Positions 34,965 to 44,155 of a DNA stretch of 45,650 nucleotides are shown piece by piece. The DNA is from Acidobacteriota bacterium (lineage in GTDB: Bacteria; Acidobacteriota; Vicinamibacteria; Vicinamibacterales; UBA2999): positions 1-45,650 of the forward strand of contig JABFSA010000142.1 in NCBI GenBank assembly GCA_013140775.1. The letters are read 5' to 3'. How positions within the stretch are numbered: position 1 is the first letter of the stretch; the number at the start of each line of letters is the position of its first letter. Under the pieces are notes generated by a model. That model was not told the origin of the DNA. It worked only from the letters and a program-made list of their open reading frames with translations, and did not search any database. The translations under genes were made by a program, and so were the position numbers.

Positions 34965-35999
34965 ATGCACACACTCGCGCGAGCGCTCATCGGATCTCTT
35001 GTCCTGGCAACGACGCTTCTGGCTCAATCCGCCGCAACGAACGACGCGGTCTTCCGCTACCGGGGCGCGGACAGGGATGCGCGGCTCGTCGAACGCGCGA
35101 AACGCGAGGGCACGGTATCGCTCTACACATCGCTCGCGCCGACGGAGTCTCAGCCGCTCGCGACTGCGTTCGAGAAAAAGTACGGCGTGAAAGTCGTGCT
35201 CTGGCGAGGGCTCTCGGATCAGGTCGTGCGGCGCACAGTCACCGAGGGACAGGCTCGACGGTATGCGGTCGATGTCATCGAGACCAACGGTCCTGAAATG
35301 GAGATACTGGCGCGGGAGAAGCTCCTGAGCGAGGTGTTCTCACCCCACGTTGCCGACTTGCCGGCGGCCTCCATCCCGAAGCACCGCTCGTGGTTCCCGG
35401 ACCGATTCAATTTCTACGTTGTCGCCTACAACACGACCAAGGTTCAACGTTCCGAGATCCCAACAACGTACGAGGGGTTCGCGGATCCGAAATGGAAGGG
35501 GCGCATCGCCATCGAAGCGACCGATGCCGAGTGGATGGCCACGCTCGTCAAGACGTGGGGCAATGCGAAGGGCATGGACTACTTCAAGCGCCTGTCGGCG
35601 CTGCGTCCGGAAGTGCGGCAGGGTCACGTGTTGCTCGCCAACCTCGTGGCTGCCGGCGATGTGCCGATCGGCCTCACGGCGTACAACAGCAACGTGTTTC
35701 CGCTGAAAGCCAAGGGCGCACCGATTGACTTCGTACCGGTGCAGCCAGTCGTGGCGCGGCCTCAGGGCATCGGCGTCGCACGAAACGCGCCGCACCCCAA
35801 TGCGGCGCTGCTCTTCATGGATTTTGTTCTGTCACCGGAGGGTCAGCGCCTGTTCGAATCGATGGGCCGGGTGCCCGCCAGCACCAAGGTGAAGAGCGAG
35901 CTCAACAATTTCCCGTTCACGATGATTGACGCCGCGACGGCCCTCGATGAGAAAGACAAGTGGGAAGCGCTCTGGAACAACCTCTTCCTACGGAAGTAG
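34965..35999 (+). CDS. Extracellular solute-binding protein (iron-ABC type), orphan
   Basis: The 344-residue family-1 binding protein has a signal peptide (LARALIGSLVLATTLLAQS). The start of the mature domain, REGTVSLYTSLAPTESQPL, and FEKKYGVKVVLWRG are FbpA/AfuA-like. Middle motifs are YAVDVIETNGPEM and FYVVAYNTTKV, and the end is HPNAALLFMDFVLSPEGQRLFESMGRVPA. Relatives bind Fe(III), thiamine or putrescine for ABC importers. No permease or ATPase gene is in the window, so it is an orphan or works with a distant importer. The iron-binding Tyr pair is not certain from sequence alone. Its 3' end overlaps the converging hydrolase gene by 12 nt. Confidence 0.85.
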   Translation: MHTLARALIGSLVLATTLLAQSAATNDAVFRYRGADRDARLVERAKREGTVSLYTSLAPTESQPLATAFEKKYGVKVVLWRGLSDQVVRRTVTEGQARRYAVDVIETNGPEMEILAREKLLSEVFSPHVADLPAASIPKHRSWFPDRFNFYVVAYNTTKVQRSEIPTTYEGFADPKWKGRIAIEATDAEWMATLVKTWGNAKGMDYFKRLSALRPEVRQGHVLLANLVAAGDVPIGLTAYNSNVFPLKAKGAPIDFVPVQPVVARPQGIGVARNAPHPNAALLFMDFVLSPEGQRLFESMGRVPASTKVKSELNNFPFTMIDAATALDEKDKWEALWNNLFLRK

Positions 36000-36887
36000 A
36001 AAACCAGTCGATAGGAAATGCCGGATCGGTGAGAGCCTCGATGCGGCCGCCTCCGCGCTTCGATGAGGCTGACCTTCAATCACGTCGGCACACCTGCGCA
36101 TCCACCCCACCAGAACACCCGCCAGCTCCTCGCGCATAGCGTCCTGCGAGAAGGTGTGATCCGCCATGATGAGATACCTGACTTCCGCATTCGCATAACG
36201 CCGAAGCTCGGGAAAGGCGTCGGTCATCTGGCTGGCGTAGTTGTACCGATGTTGAACCTGGCCCGTGAAGATGTAACTCAGCACGATTCCGCGGGCGATG
36301 AATGCCGCCAGGTCGCTCTTCATCTCTGACTTCACCGGCTGCCTGAAAAAGTCGAGATCGACCGGCGACCGGTCCGCATGATCCGCCTCGGGACCGACGC
36401 GGAGGATTTTTGAAAGCTTTCGCAGGACCCTCGCGGGGTCGGTTGCGCGTTGCCACGCATAGGTGAGGTAGAAGCGAGGCGTCGCAAAGAGATACCCGTC
36501 GATGAACGCGCCCGCAACCAGGCGGTGATCCGTGCAGAGCGCCCGATGCGCATCATGCGCGCCCGAACACAGACCGAGCACCGCAAACCTCCTGGCGATT
36601 CCGCGTGACTCGAGCGCGTCCATGGCGGCAACGAGATCGCGCGACGGGTCCGCGGCATCCGACGCCGTAGAGTCGCCCATGCCACTGAGGTCGAGACGCA
36701 GCGTTGGAAAGCCAGCCTCGGCCAACGCGCGCGCCAGGTACACGTGCAGGCGGTTTGGGCCCACACGATGCTCGAGACCGGTGTTCGGAAGCAGCACGGC
36801 AATCGCGTCACGCTCAACTCGATCGGGGAGCGAGATCGTTCCCACGAGCCGTCGTTGCTCGCCGAAAGCCAGGACCACTTCGGTCAT
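35988..36887 (-). CDS. Alpha/beta hydrolase with GLCSGA elbow, coupled to the NRPS
   Basis: The 299-residue protein has an alpha/beta hydrolase fold with IAVLLPNTGLEHRVGPNR, RLDLSGMGDS and a nucleophile elbow GLCSGA, where Cys107 stands in place of Ser. A late ADHTFSQ could give the triad His. The GLC elbow and NTGxxHRVGPNRL segment resemble hydrolases found beside NRPS or exosortase A-type clusters; that link is from memory. Its ATG overlaps the TGA of the NRPS gene (ATGA), so it is translated from the same message and probably acts on the NRPS product or releases it. The C-terminal ~30 residues after GWMRR look unstructured. Confidence 0.78.
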   Translation of the reverse strand: MTEVVLAFGEQRRLVGTISLPDRVERDAIAVLLPNTGLEHRVGPNRLHVYLARALAEAGFPTLRLDLSGMGDSTASDAADPSRDLVAAMDALESRGIARRFAVLGLCSGAHDAHRALCTDHRLVAGAFIDGYLFATPRFYLTYAWQRATDPARVLRKLSKILRVGPEADHADRSPVDLDFFRQPVKSEMKSDLAAFIARGIVLSYIFTGQVQHRYNYASQMTDAFPELRRYANAEVRYLIMADHTFSQDAMREELAGVLVGWMRRCADVIEGQPHRSAEAAASRLSPIRHFLSTGFLLP

Positions 36888-39800
36888 GGCAGCCGCTCGC
36901 CTAGAGTGTCAGCGACGAGATTGATCGACGATGCCGGGTTCCAGGGCGTGGTCATTCGAGAGAGTACCGACCATTCACCCTGGTTCGGGAGGCACACGGC
37001 GTCATTCGCCAGCCCAGGAGCGGAGTCCGAGGACAGGGTGACCAGTTGCTCCACGCCTTTGGGCGCCGGAGCCAACGTCAGGCCCTCGATCGCCACGCGC
37101 AGATGATCTGGCAGCGGCATTCCGAGCAGTTGTCTGGATGGCGGGGATGGCAGTTTCAAATGAGGCGGCCGCTGGCCATTCAAGGTCCGGTGATAGTCGT
37201 GGTCAAAGCCGCGAAGATTGTCGAGCCAACTCGCCCCGTTCGGAGGCGGATCCCACAGGACAAGGTGAGACACGCGCAATCCGCGACCCACCGCACGCTG
37301 TGCGAGCAACGCCCCCAACCTCAACCCAACGAGACAGACATCACGCACGCCGGTCCGATGACGGAGCTCGGCATCAGCGGCAGCGATGTTCTCCAGCCAC
37401 TCCTCGACCCGTGCGTCGGCGGAGTCTCCCGCAGAATCGCCGGTGGATGCATAGTCGAAGCGCAATACCGCATAGCCGTGTTCGGCGAGACGTTCACTGA
37501 GCCGGTTGAGACCGCGATAGGCTCGCATGTACTCCACGCCCCAGCTCGGGCACACAAGGATTCCCGTGCGCTTGGGCCTCACCCCGGGCGTGGTCAGCGC
37601 ACCAAACAGGTGCCTGTCGGGCTCGCCAAAGAAAAACACTTCCTGCGCCGCGGTGTTCGTCTCCGCGCGGTGGCGACCAGCATGGGAAGGCGCGAGCCTG
37701 TCGCTGCCGGGCAGCTGCCGCGCCAGGACCGCGAGAGACTCCATCATGACGGCCCGCAGCGGAAGACGGATGCCGTACTGCTGTTCGAGGCTCGCCACCA
37801 GCTTCAGCGCGAGCAGGGAGTGGCCACCGAGATCCGCGAAGCGATCCTGAGGGCCAACGCCATCAACACCGAGCAGTTCCTGCCACAACTGGGCGAGGGA
37901 CAGTTCTTGCTGAGTTTCCGGACCTCGACGCTCGGCGGGATCCGCAGGCACGGCGCCAAACGGATCCGGCAGGCCGTTTCGGTCAATTTTTCCGCTCGAG
38001 AGGTGCGGCAGGTCCGAGACCTCCACAAAAACCTGCGGAATCATGTAGCCAGGGAGCCGTGAAGCAAGAGACTGGCCGATGTCGCGAGACACAAGCGCCG
38101 CGTCGCGGACGGGGCGCACCCATGCCACCAGCCGAGGGTCGCCCGGCGCCCGTTCTCGCACCCCAACGACTGCCTCGGCAATCTGCGGCAGCGCTCTGAG
38201 CTGTTCTTCGATCTCCCCCAACTCAATTCGAAATCCTCGCAACTTCACCTGACGATCGGCACGGCCAAGGAAGTCCACGACGCCGTCCGGCAGCCAGCGT
38301 GCGAGGTCACCAGTGCGGTAGAGACGTCCGTACTCCGGGTGCTCGACAAACTGCTGGGCGGTCAGCGCATCTCGATTGAGGTACCCGCGAGCGAGTTGCA
38401 CGCCACCGACGTGCAGCTCACCGGATACTCCAACCGGCACGGGTTGTCCCTTCGCGTCGAGCACGTGCAGCTGGGTATTCGCAACGGGCCGGCCTATCGG
38501 TACCAATCCGCGGGAGTCTCCCGCGATCGGACATTCCCAGTAGCTCACCTCGACGCTCGCCTCCGTCGGACCGTAGAGGTTGTGCAGTCGCGCCCGCGGC
38601 AGGCGATCGTGGAACCTTCGCGTCAGCGAATACGGAAACGCCTCGCCTGAAGCAAACACGTGTCGAAGTGTCTGGCAATCGGCCGATCGCGGATGGTCGA
38701 GGAACGGACCCATCATCGACGGCACGAAGTGACAGACGGTCACTTCCTCACGTTGAATAACCTCCACCAGGTACTCCGGATCCTTGTGTCCGCCCGGGAG
38801 AGCCATCACGAGTGTCGCGCCGTTGATGAGCGGCCAGAAGAACTCCGGCACGGAGACATCGAAGGTGAACGGTGTCTTCTGAAGAATCCGATCACCAGGC
38901 CCGATGGAGTAGTGTTCCTGGCCCCAGAGCAGACGATTCACGATCCCTCGGTGCGTGAGCATGGTCCCTTTGGGCCGACCGGTCGAACCCGAGGTGAAGA
39001 TTACGTACGCGAGCGAATCCGCAGTCGGAGACGATTCGCCTGAATCGCCTGCAACCATCTGTCGGAGCGAATCCACAAGGAGCACCGTGCGGTCGAGCTG
39101 ATCGAGCCAGGTCGAAACGATAGTTCCGAGGTCGTTGCCTGCAAGCAGCAGGCGGCACTGCGAGTCATCGACCATGAAGGCGAGTCTCTCCACTGGATCG
39201 TCGGGATCAAGGGGGAGGTACGCGCCACCTGCTTTGAGGATCCCGAGCAGCGCCACCACCATCTCAATCGACCGATAGGCACAGACGCCAACCAGCACGT
39301 CAGGGCCAACACCATGTCGCCGAAGATGGCTGGCCACAATGTCAGCACGCTCGTCCAGTTGCCTGTAGCTCAGCTCCGCCTGCTCGGTCACGACAGCGGC
39401 GCGATCGGGCCAGCGCGCGACGGCCGCGTGCAGGAGCTCAGGCAGCGTAGACTCCAACGGATACGCCCGAGCGGTGTCGTTCCAACGCTGAATCGTTTCG
39501 CTGCGACGACGGTCGCTCAGAAGACCCACTTGATCGAGTGACTGGCTGGGATTGGAGGCTGCGGACCTGAGCAGATCCTCGAATTCTTCGAGCCTCGCTT
39601 CGACCATCGATTGAGTGAAGAGATCCGGGTTGTACGAACAATCGAACGCGAGACCCACATTGCGGCTGACGAGAGTCAAGGACACGTCGAACAGATCGCA
39701 GCGGCGCGGTAACCGACGGCAGGAGGCATGTGCCCCGAAGAGCTTGGCGTCGAGATCGTGTGCCTCAGCGTTGAAGGCAATGGAGGCAAGTGGAGGCCGC

Positions 39801-40843
39801 AGGGGATCGTGCTTGATCTTCAACTGCGGAAGCAGCGAACCAAACGTAATGCCCTGATGATCCAATGCCTCCCGGACAGTGCGATCAACGGCATCGACAA
39901 GCCCGACAAAGGTGTCCTCGCCCGACAATCGAAATCGTACGGGAAGAAAGTGGATGCAGTGACCGACAAGCCCTTCCTGCCGGTGGAAGACTTGACCGGG
40001 CGCGGTGAGTCCGACCACCAGATCTGTCGAGCCGGTGACGCGATACAGCTGCGCGACAAGGCCTGCAAGGACGACCGTCGCGATCTCGCGCTCGCCAGCA
40101 AGCAGAGCCAGCCGGTCAGCAACATCGGCGTCGATTGTGCGCTGAATGGTGTTCGCGCCGTATGTTCTTCGGGCCGGACGCGGCAGGTCCATGGGCAGTT
40201 CAACCGGCAGTGGCGCAGCCTCCAGCCGTTGCAGCCAATACGCGGTATGTTCCGCGCCCTCTGTCGAGGTCGTGAACGTCTGCTCGGCCGACACGTAGTC
40301 GGCAAACGCGGACGCGGGCGGGAGCAGCGCATCGCGACCATCACGTCTTGCGGCATAGAGTGCCGCCAGGTCCGACACCAGCACCGGCACGCTCCAGTCA
40401 TCGAAGACGATGTGGTGCGCGAGGATGAGCAGGTGCCAGTCACCTGACTCACGGACGATTCGGAGCCGAATCAGTGGGCCACGCTCGAGATCGAAACGGT
40501 TTCCCATTTCGTACGCCTCGATCGCGTTGAGGCCGGAAGGCCCTGGTTCCGACACGATCGGAATCTCGAACGGGACGAACGGCTGCACCAGCAGACGTTG
40601 CCCGTCCAGGCTGACGGTGCCACGCAGGCAATCGTGCCTTTGCACCAGCTGCGCCACGGCCCAGCGGAGAGCATCGGAATCCATCGCTCCCGCAAAGCTC
40701 AGCGTGACACCTTCGTTGAATGCCAGCGCTGCGTCGGGCTGGGTCTGGGTGGCGAGCCACACATCCCGTTGCGAGTCGGTCAGTCCTATCGCATGGCTGC
40801 CGGGAGGAACAGGGGATGCTGAGACGGGGTGGGCTGCGGTCAT
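36884..40843 (-). CDS. NRPS: condensation - adenylation - carrier - hydrolase-like domain
   Basis: The 1319-residue protein from ATG 40843 begins just before GLTDSQRDVWL. The condensation domain has HHIVFDD at 143-149, so the catalytic His is kept and the usual DG is DD. The adenylation domain has FTSGSTGRPKG (616-626), LYGPTEAS, YRTGDLARW, and Lys952 in SSGKIDR. Its specificity residues read D-V-P-H-F-S-L-V-E-K, near the serine code D-V-W-H-F-S-L-V-D-K of EntF. The carrier has GGHSL (Ser1009). The last ~250 residues form an alpha/beta hydrolase domain (ILVCPSWGVEYMRAYRGL, RFDYASTGDS) whose elbow is GLRLG (1173-1177), without Ser. It probably adds one Ser-like residue to an acyl donor from another carrier. 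It is coupled to the hydrolase downstream. Confidence 0.9.
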   Translation of the reverse strand: MTAAHPVSASPVPPGSHAIGLTDSQRDVWLATQTQPDAALAFNEGVTLSFAGAMDSDALRWAVAQLVQRHDCLRGTVSLDGQRLLVQPFVPFEIPIVSEPGPSGLNAIEAYEMGNRFDLERGPLIRLRIVRESGDWHLLILAHHIVFDDWSVPVLVSDLAALYAARRDGRDALLPPASAFADYVSAEQTFTTSTEGAEHTAYWLQRLEAAPLPVELPMDLPRPARRTYGANTIQRTIDADVADRLALLAGEREIATVVLAGLVAQLYRVTGSTDLVVGLTAPGQVFHRQEGLVGHCIHFLPVRFRLSGEDTFVGLVDAVDRTVREALDHQGITFGSLLPQLKIKHDPLRPPLASIAFNAEAHDLDAKLFGAHASCRRLPRRCDLFDVSLTLVSRNVGLAFDCSYNPDLFTQSMVEARLEEFEDLLRSAASNPSQSLDQVGLLSDRRRSETIQRWNDTARAYPLESTLPELLHAAVARWPDRAAVVTEQAELSYRQLDERADIVASHLRRHGVGPDVLVGVCAYRSIEMVVALLGILKAGGAYLPLDPDDPVERLAFMVDDSQCRLLLAGNDLGTIVSTWLDQLDRTVLLVDSLRQMVAGDSGESSPTADSLAYVIFTSGSTGRPKGTMLTHRGIVNRLLWGQEHYSIGPGDRILQKTPFTFDVSVPEFFWPLINGATLVMALPGGHKDPEYLVEVIQREEVTVCHFVPSMMGPFLDHPRSADCQTLRHVFASGEAFPYSLTRRFHDRLPRARLHNLYGPTEASVEVSYWECPIAGDSRGLVPIGRPVANTQLHVLDAKGQPVPVGVSGELHVGGVQLARGYLNRDALTAQQFVEHPEYGRLYRTGDLARWLPDGVVDFLGRADRQVKLRGFRIELGEIEEQLRALPQIAEAVVGVRERAPGDPRLVAWVRPVRDAALVSRDIGQSLASRLPGYMIPQVFVEVSDLPHLSSGKIDRNGLPDPFGAVPADPAERRGPETQQELSLAQLWQELLGVDGVGPQDRFADLGGHSLLALKLVASLEQQYGIRLPLRAVMMESLAVLARQLPGSDRLAPSHAGRHRAETNTAAQEVFFFGEPDRHLFGALTTPGVRPKRTGILVCPSWGVEYMRAYRGLNRLSERLAEHGYAVLRFDYASTGDSAGDSADARVEEWLENIAAADAELRHRTGVRDVCLVGLRLGALLAQRAVGRGLRVSHLVLWDPPPNGASWLDNLRGFDHDYHRTLNGQRPPHLKLPSPPSRQLLGMPLPDHLRVAIEGLTLAPAPKGVEQLVTLSSDSAPGLANDAVCLPNQGEWSVLSRMTTPWNPASSINLVADTLGERLP

Positions 40844-40871
40844 CGAAGCTGACAGCCACCCGTAAGGTTCC

Positions 40872-40887
40872 CTGAACCGCCGTTCAG
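40872..40887. promoter_or_regulatory. Palindrome upstream of the NRPS start
   Basis: ctgaac-cgcc-gttcag forms a perfect 6-bp hairpin or operator half-site pair about 29 nt before the NRPS start codon, within the 276-nt divergent gap to the FecR operon. TTGACC occurs on the minus strand further upstream, but no good -10 fits it. Confidence 0.3.
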
Positions 40888-41119
40888 CCGGTAGCGGGCG
40901 ATCTCGCAGGGCGGTCAATTTGTAAATACTGCGCTGCTTCTGTAGCGACATGCGCAGATCGTCCTCGCGCGACACGCCGCGCCCGCCAATCCGGAGGTAT
41001 CGCAGGCGCAACAACCATCCGAAAGTACCCGCAATAGCCAGACGGAGAGCGAGGGCCGGTCGCATGCAGGGCTGAGTATCTGCACGCAACGGGCCAGTCG
41101 GACACAAGGAGCGCCTCAG

Positions 41120-41584
41120 ATGATGAGCAAACCGACGCGATTCGCGATCCTCCCCCTGACCTTACTTGCCGTTGCGCTGGCGCCACTGCCAGCACACGCC
41201 CAGGCGCAGACGATTGGACGGGTGAAAATCGCCACCGGCACGGCTTTCGTCGTGCGCGGCGAGACCGCGATCCCCGCAACAGCTGGCCTCACACTCGTCG
41301 AAACCGACCGTCTCAAGACCGGCGCTGACGGCCGGCTCGGGGTTTCCCTGAACGATGACACCAGGGTGTCCCTGGGGCCCGACAGCGAAGCCCGCCTTTC
41401 CCGCTATCGCTACGCGCCGTCGGACGGGGCACTCTCGTTGGTGGTGAACTTTCTCAAGGGCGTTGCGGTGTACGCATCGGGGCAGATTGCCAAGCTCTCG
41501 CCCGACGCTGTCCGCCTTGAAACCCCCGCTGCCATCGTCGGAGTTCGTGGGACGACCGTCGCCGTTCGAGTAAGTCCGGAATGA
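41120..41584 (+). CDS. FecR-domain secreted protein
   Basis: The 154-residue protein has a signal peptide (RFAILPLTLLAVALAPLPAHAQAQ) and a FecR domain: IGRVKIATGTAFVVRG, LVETDRLKTGADGRLGVSLNDDTRVSLGPDS, and LETPAAIVGVRGTTVAVRV. Periplasmic FecR domains sense or bind at the envelope. This one lacks a membrane helix and sigma-factor contact region, so it is a free-standing domain. aaggag lies about 8 nt before the ATG. Its stop overlaps the next gene's start by 4 nt (ATGA), and that gene overlaps the third, so FecR, OmpA and CHASE2/HD-GYP proteins are made from one message. Confidence 0.87.
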   Translation: MMSKPTRFAILPLTLLAVALAPLPAHAQAQTIGRVKIATGTAFVVRGETAIPATAGLTLVETDRLKTGADGRLGVSLNDDTRVSLGPDSEARLSRYRYAPSDGALSLVVNFLKGVAVYASGQIAKLSPDAVRLETPAAIVGVRGTTVAVRVSPE

Positions 41585-42213
41585 AATACCCGCAGGCCTG
41601 CCTCTTTGTCTTGATCTGCAGCTGCGGTTCTTTCGTCGCGTGCGCAAAGCTCGCGCGCGAGGAACCACAGCGTCCACGCCAGGACCTTGCGGCACTTCTT
41701 TCCGATGCGGACGGCAGCGTGGGCCGGGCGCGGGTCTCGAACACCATGGGCTCGGTGGACCTGACCGAAGCAGGCGCCGCGACCCGCATTTCAGCAGATC
41801 AGCCGCCGTCGCCTGTCGTCATCCTGAGTGAAGCCGATCTGCAGCGCGAGTTCGGCGACGCGCTGGCCGCACTGCCGCCGGTCCCTCAGACATTCACGCT
41901 CTACTTTCAGTTCGAGTCAGATGACCTCACGCCCGAGAGCAAGGCGCTGCTCGGCAGGACGCTTCAGGCCGTCAAGGGACGCCCGGTGCCGGATGTGCTC
42001 GTCGTGGGGCACACGGACACGACCGGGGCGCCTGGCCCGAACTTCCAGCTCGCCCTCCGCCGCGCCAACGCGGTTCGGACGCTGCTGCTGACTGCCGGCC
42101 TCCCTGACAACGCGGTCGCGGTTGCCTCGCACGGTGAATCACAACCGCTGGTGCCGACACCAGACGACACGTACGAGCCGCAGAACCGACGCGTCCTCAT
42201 CACCGTACGATGA
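41581..42213 (+). CDS. OmpA-family peptidoglycan-binding protein
   Basis: The 210-residue protein has a signal sequence with a possible lipobox (SFVAC, Cys21). A disordered linker with EEPQRPRQD follows, then a C-terminal OmpA domain: FTLYFQFESDDLTPESKALL, VVGHTDTTGAPGPNFQLALR and an NRRVLITVR end. The Asp and Arg of TDTTG ... RRANAVR are those that bind diaminopimelate in peptidoglycan. It is likely anchored in the outer membrane facing the wall. It overlaps both neighbours by 4 nt, so it probably works with the FecR and CHASE2/HD-GYP proteins. Confidence 0.88.
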   Translation: MKYPQACLFVLICSCGSFVACAKLAREEPQRPRQDLAALLSDADGSVGRARVSNTMGSVDLTEAGAATRISADQPPSPVVILSEADLQREFGDALAALPPVPQTFTLYFQFESDDLTPESKALLGRTLQAVKGRPVPDVLVVGHTDTTGAPGPNFQLALRRANAVRTLLLTAGLPDNAVAVASHGESQPLVPTPDDTYEPQNRRVLITVR

Positions 42214-44111
42214 TCGGCCGGACGCGCCGGACGATCGTGGGAGTCGGCCTCGTGCCGATGCTCCTGGTGGTCGCCCTGAGCCTCTTTCGCCCCGCCCTGC
42301 TGAACTCCCTCGAACGCGCGGTGTACGACACGCTCGCTCGCAGGGCCACACCCAGACCTCCGACAGGGCGCGTCGTCATTGTGGACGTCGATGAACGAAG
42401 CCTCACGTCTGTCGGCCAGTGGCCCTGGCGGCGGGACGTCATCGGCCGGCTGATTGCCAACCTCCGCGCACTCGACGCATCGGTCATCGCGCTCGACATC
42501 ATCTTTGCGGAGGCCGACAGATTCAGCGACCGGTCGATCGATCCGGACGCGGTGCTCGCGACATCGATCGCCGGGGGCCGGGTGGTGCTGGGCTACGGAC
42601 TTACATTCGACGGCGCACAACGCGCGGCCGCCGGGTGCGTGCAGCACCCCTGGGGCGTGTCAGTCTTCGAGCCGGCGCAGGCCGGGACGGAGCAGCCCTT
42701 CTTTGAAGCCACGAGCGCCGTGTGCAACCTCCCGCAACTGACGGCTGCCACCAACGTCTCGGGCTTTCTGAACGCGGCCCCCGATTCTGACGGGATTCTG
42801 CGCCGCGTGCCGCTCCTGGCGACGTTCGAAGGCCGCGTTTATCCAAGCCTGGCGCTCGCGGCGGTGTCGGCCGTCACCGGTGCAGACGATCCAGTGCTGC
42901 AGGTCGCCAATGCGAATGCAGCGGTGCTGAACGTCGGCGATCGGAATGTACCGCTCGATGGCAAGAGCAACATGCTCGTGCGTTTCCGCGGACCGAAAGG
43001 CACGTTCTCCTATCTCTCCGCGGTCGATGTGCTCCAAGGCACCGCCGACCCCGAGGCGGTACGCGGCAAGGTTGTCCTCGTCGGCACCACCGCTCTCGGC
43101 ACACGTGAAGTCGTCGCCACTCCCCTGGACACGCTATTCACGGGCGTGGAAGTGCAGGCGACCGCGGCCGACAATCTCCTGCAGGGCGATCCATACCGAA
43201 GGCCCCTGCACGCCGCAGCCATGGAGACGCTGCTCGCGCTGGTGATGTGCGGGGCCGTGCTCGCGGTCGTCTGGCGATACGGCCTGATTTGGGCCGGACT
43301 AACCTCTACCGCGTCGCTGATCCTCTTGTGGGGGATTTCGGTGACGACCTTGTCGAACCAGGGACTCTTCGTTTCTCCGCTCTTCCCCACGCTTGGCGTC
43401 ATCACCGGCCTCGTCTCCATGGTCGTCGCCGGCTTCACGACTGAGCGGGCCAGGGCCGAACGCGCTGGCGAGGCCAACGAAACGTCGCGCCGGCTGATGG
43501 TGCAGACGCTCCTGTCTCTTACCGGCATCCGCGACGCCGAGACCGGGCGCCACTCACGACGCACGCAGCACGTCACACGGATCCTCGCCCAGCAACTGTC
43601 CACTCACCCGGCATTTCGCGACTACTTGACGCCCGAACGCGTAGAGCTCCTGTCCAGCCTCGCTCCGCTCCACGACATCGGCAAAGTGGGAGTCCCGGAC
43701 CGGGTGCTCAACAAGCCGGGTGTGCTGACCCCCGACGAGCTCATCGAGATGCGCCAGCATCCCCGATACGGTCGCGAGGTCATCGAGCAGGCCCAGCGGG
43801 CGGTGGGTGTCCAGGACGACGTGACGCTGGAACTGGCGAAAGACATCGTCTACACCCACCATGAGAAATGGGACGGCACGGGTTACCCGGAAGGCCTGCG
43901 CGGCACTGCCATCCCGATTCCCGGGCGGATCATGGCGCTGGTGGATGTGTACGACGCGGTCCACACACGACGTCTTTATGATGCGCCTCGTTCACATGGC
44001 GAAACGATTGCCCTGATTCAGAAGGGCAGCGGGACCCACTTTGACCCTGCGGTTGTCGAGGCGTTCGTGGCTGTCGCCGACACGCTCGAGGCCATCGAGG
44101 AAGCGGCCTGA
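42210..44111 (+). CDS. CHASE2 sensor - HD-GYP c-di-GMP phosphodiesterase
   Basis: The 633-residue inner-membrane protein has an N-terminal helix (IVGVGLVPMLLVVALSLF) and an extracytoplasmic CHASE2 domain (VVIVDVDERSLTSVGQWPW ... VIALDIIFAEADRF). About three membrane helices follow (MCGAVLAVVWRYG, SLILLWGISVTT, LGVITGLVSMVVAG), then a cytosolic HD-GYP domain. That domain keeps HDIGKVGVPD, HPRYGREVIEQAQ, THHEKWDGTGYPEGL and IMALVDVYDAVHT, so all metal residues and the GYP motif are present and c-di-GMP hydrolysis is expected. CHASE2 usually sits on cyclases or kinases. The ATG overlaps the OmpA stop by 4 nt. Confidence 0.92.
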   Translation: MIGRTRRTIVGVGLVPMLLVVALSLFRPALLNSLERAVYDTLARRATPRPPTGRVVIVDVDERSLTSVGQWPWRRDVIGRLIANLRALDASVIALDIIFAEADRFSDRSIDPDAVLATSIAGGRVVLGYGLTFDGAQRAAAGCVQHPWGVSVFEPAQAGTEQPFFEATSAVCNLPQLTAATNVSGFLNAAPDSDGILRRVPLLATFEGRVYPSLALAAVSAVTGADDPVLQVANANAAVLNVGDRNVPLDGKSNMLVRFRGPKGTFSYLSAVDVLQGTADPEAVRGKVVLVGTTALGTREVVATPLDTLFTGVEVQATAADNLLQGDPYRRPLHAAAMETLLALVMCGAVLAVVWRYGLIWAGLTSTASLILLWGISVTTLSNQGLFVSPLFPTLGVITGLVSMVVAGFTTERARAERAGEANETSRRLMVQTLLSLTGIRDAETGRHSRRTQHVTRILAQQLSTHPAFRDYLTPERVELLSSLAPLHDIGKVGVPDRVLNKPGVLTPDELIEMRQHPRYGREVIEQAQRAVGVQDDVTLELAKDIVYTHHEKWDGTGYPEGLRGTAIPIPGRIMALVDVYDAVHTRRLYDAPRSHGETIALIQKGSGTHFDPAVVEAFVAVADTLEAIEEAA

Positions 44112-44155
44112 ATCCTCGCTGGACAATGCCCGTGCCCTGGCGTAGCCTTTCCGGG

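Noticed and set aside
34965..35999. Complete iron ABC transporter operon
   Set aside because: Only the binding protein is present; both flanking genes are unrelated.
37046..38062. 338-residue plus-strand frame
   Set aside because: Antisense to the NRPS carrier/hydrolase region, with no domain signal of its own.
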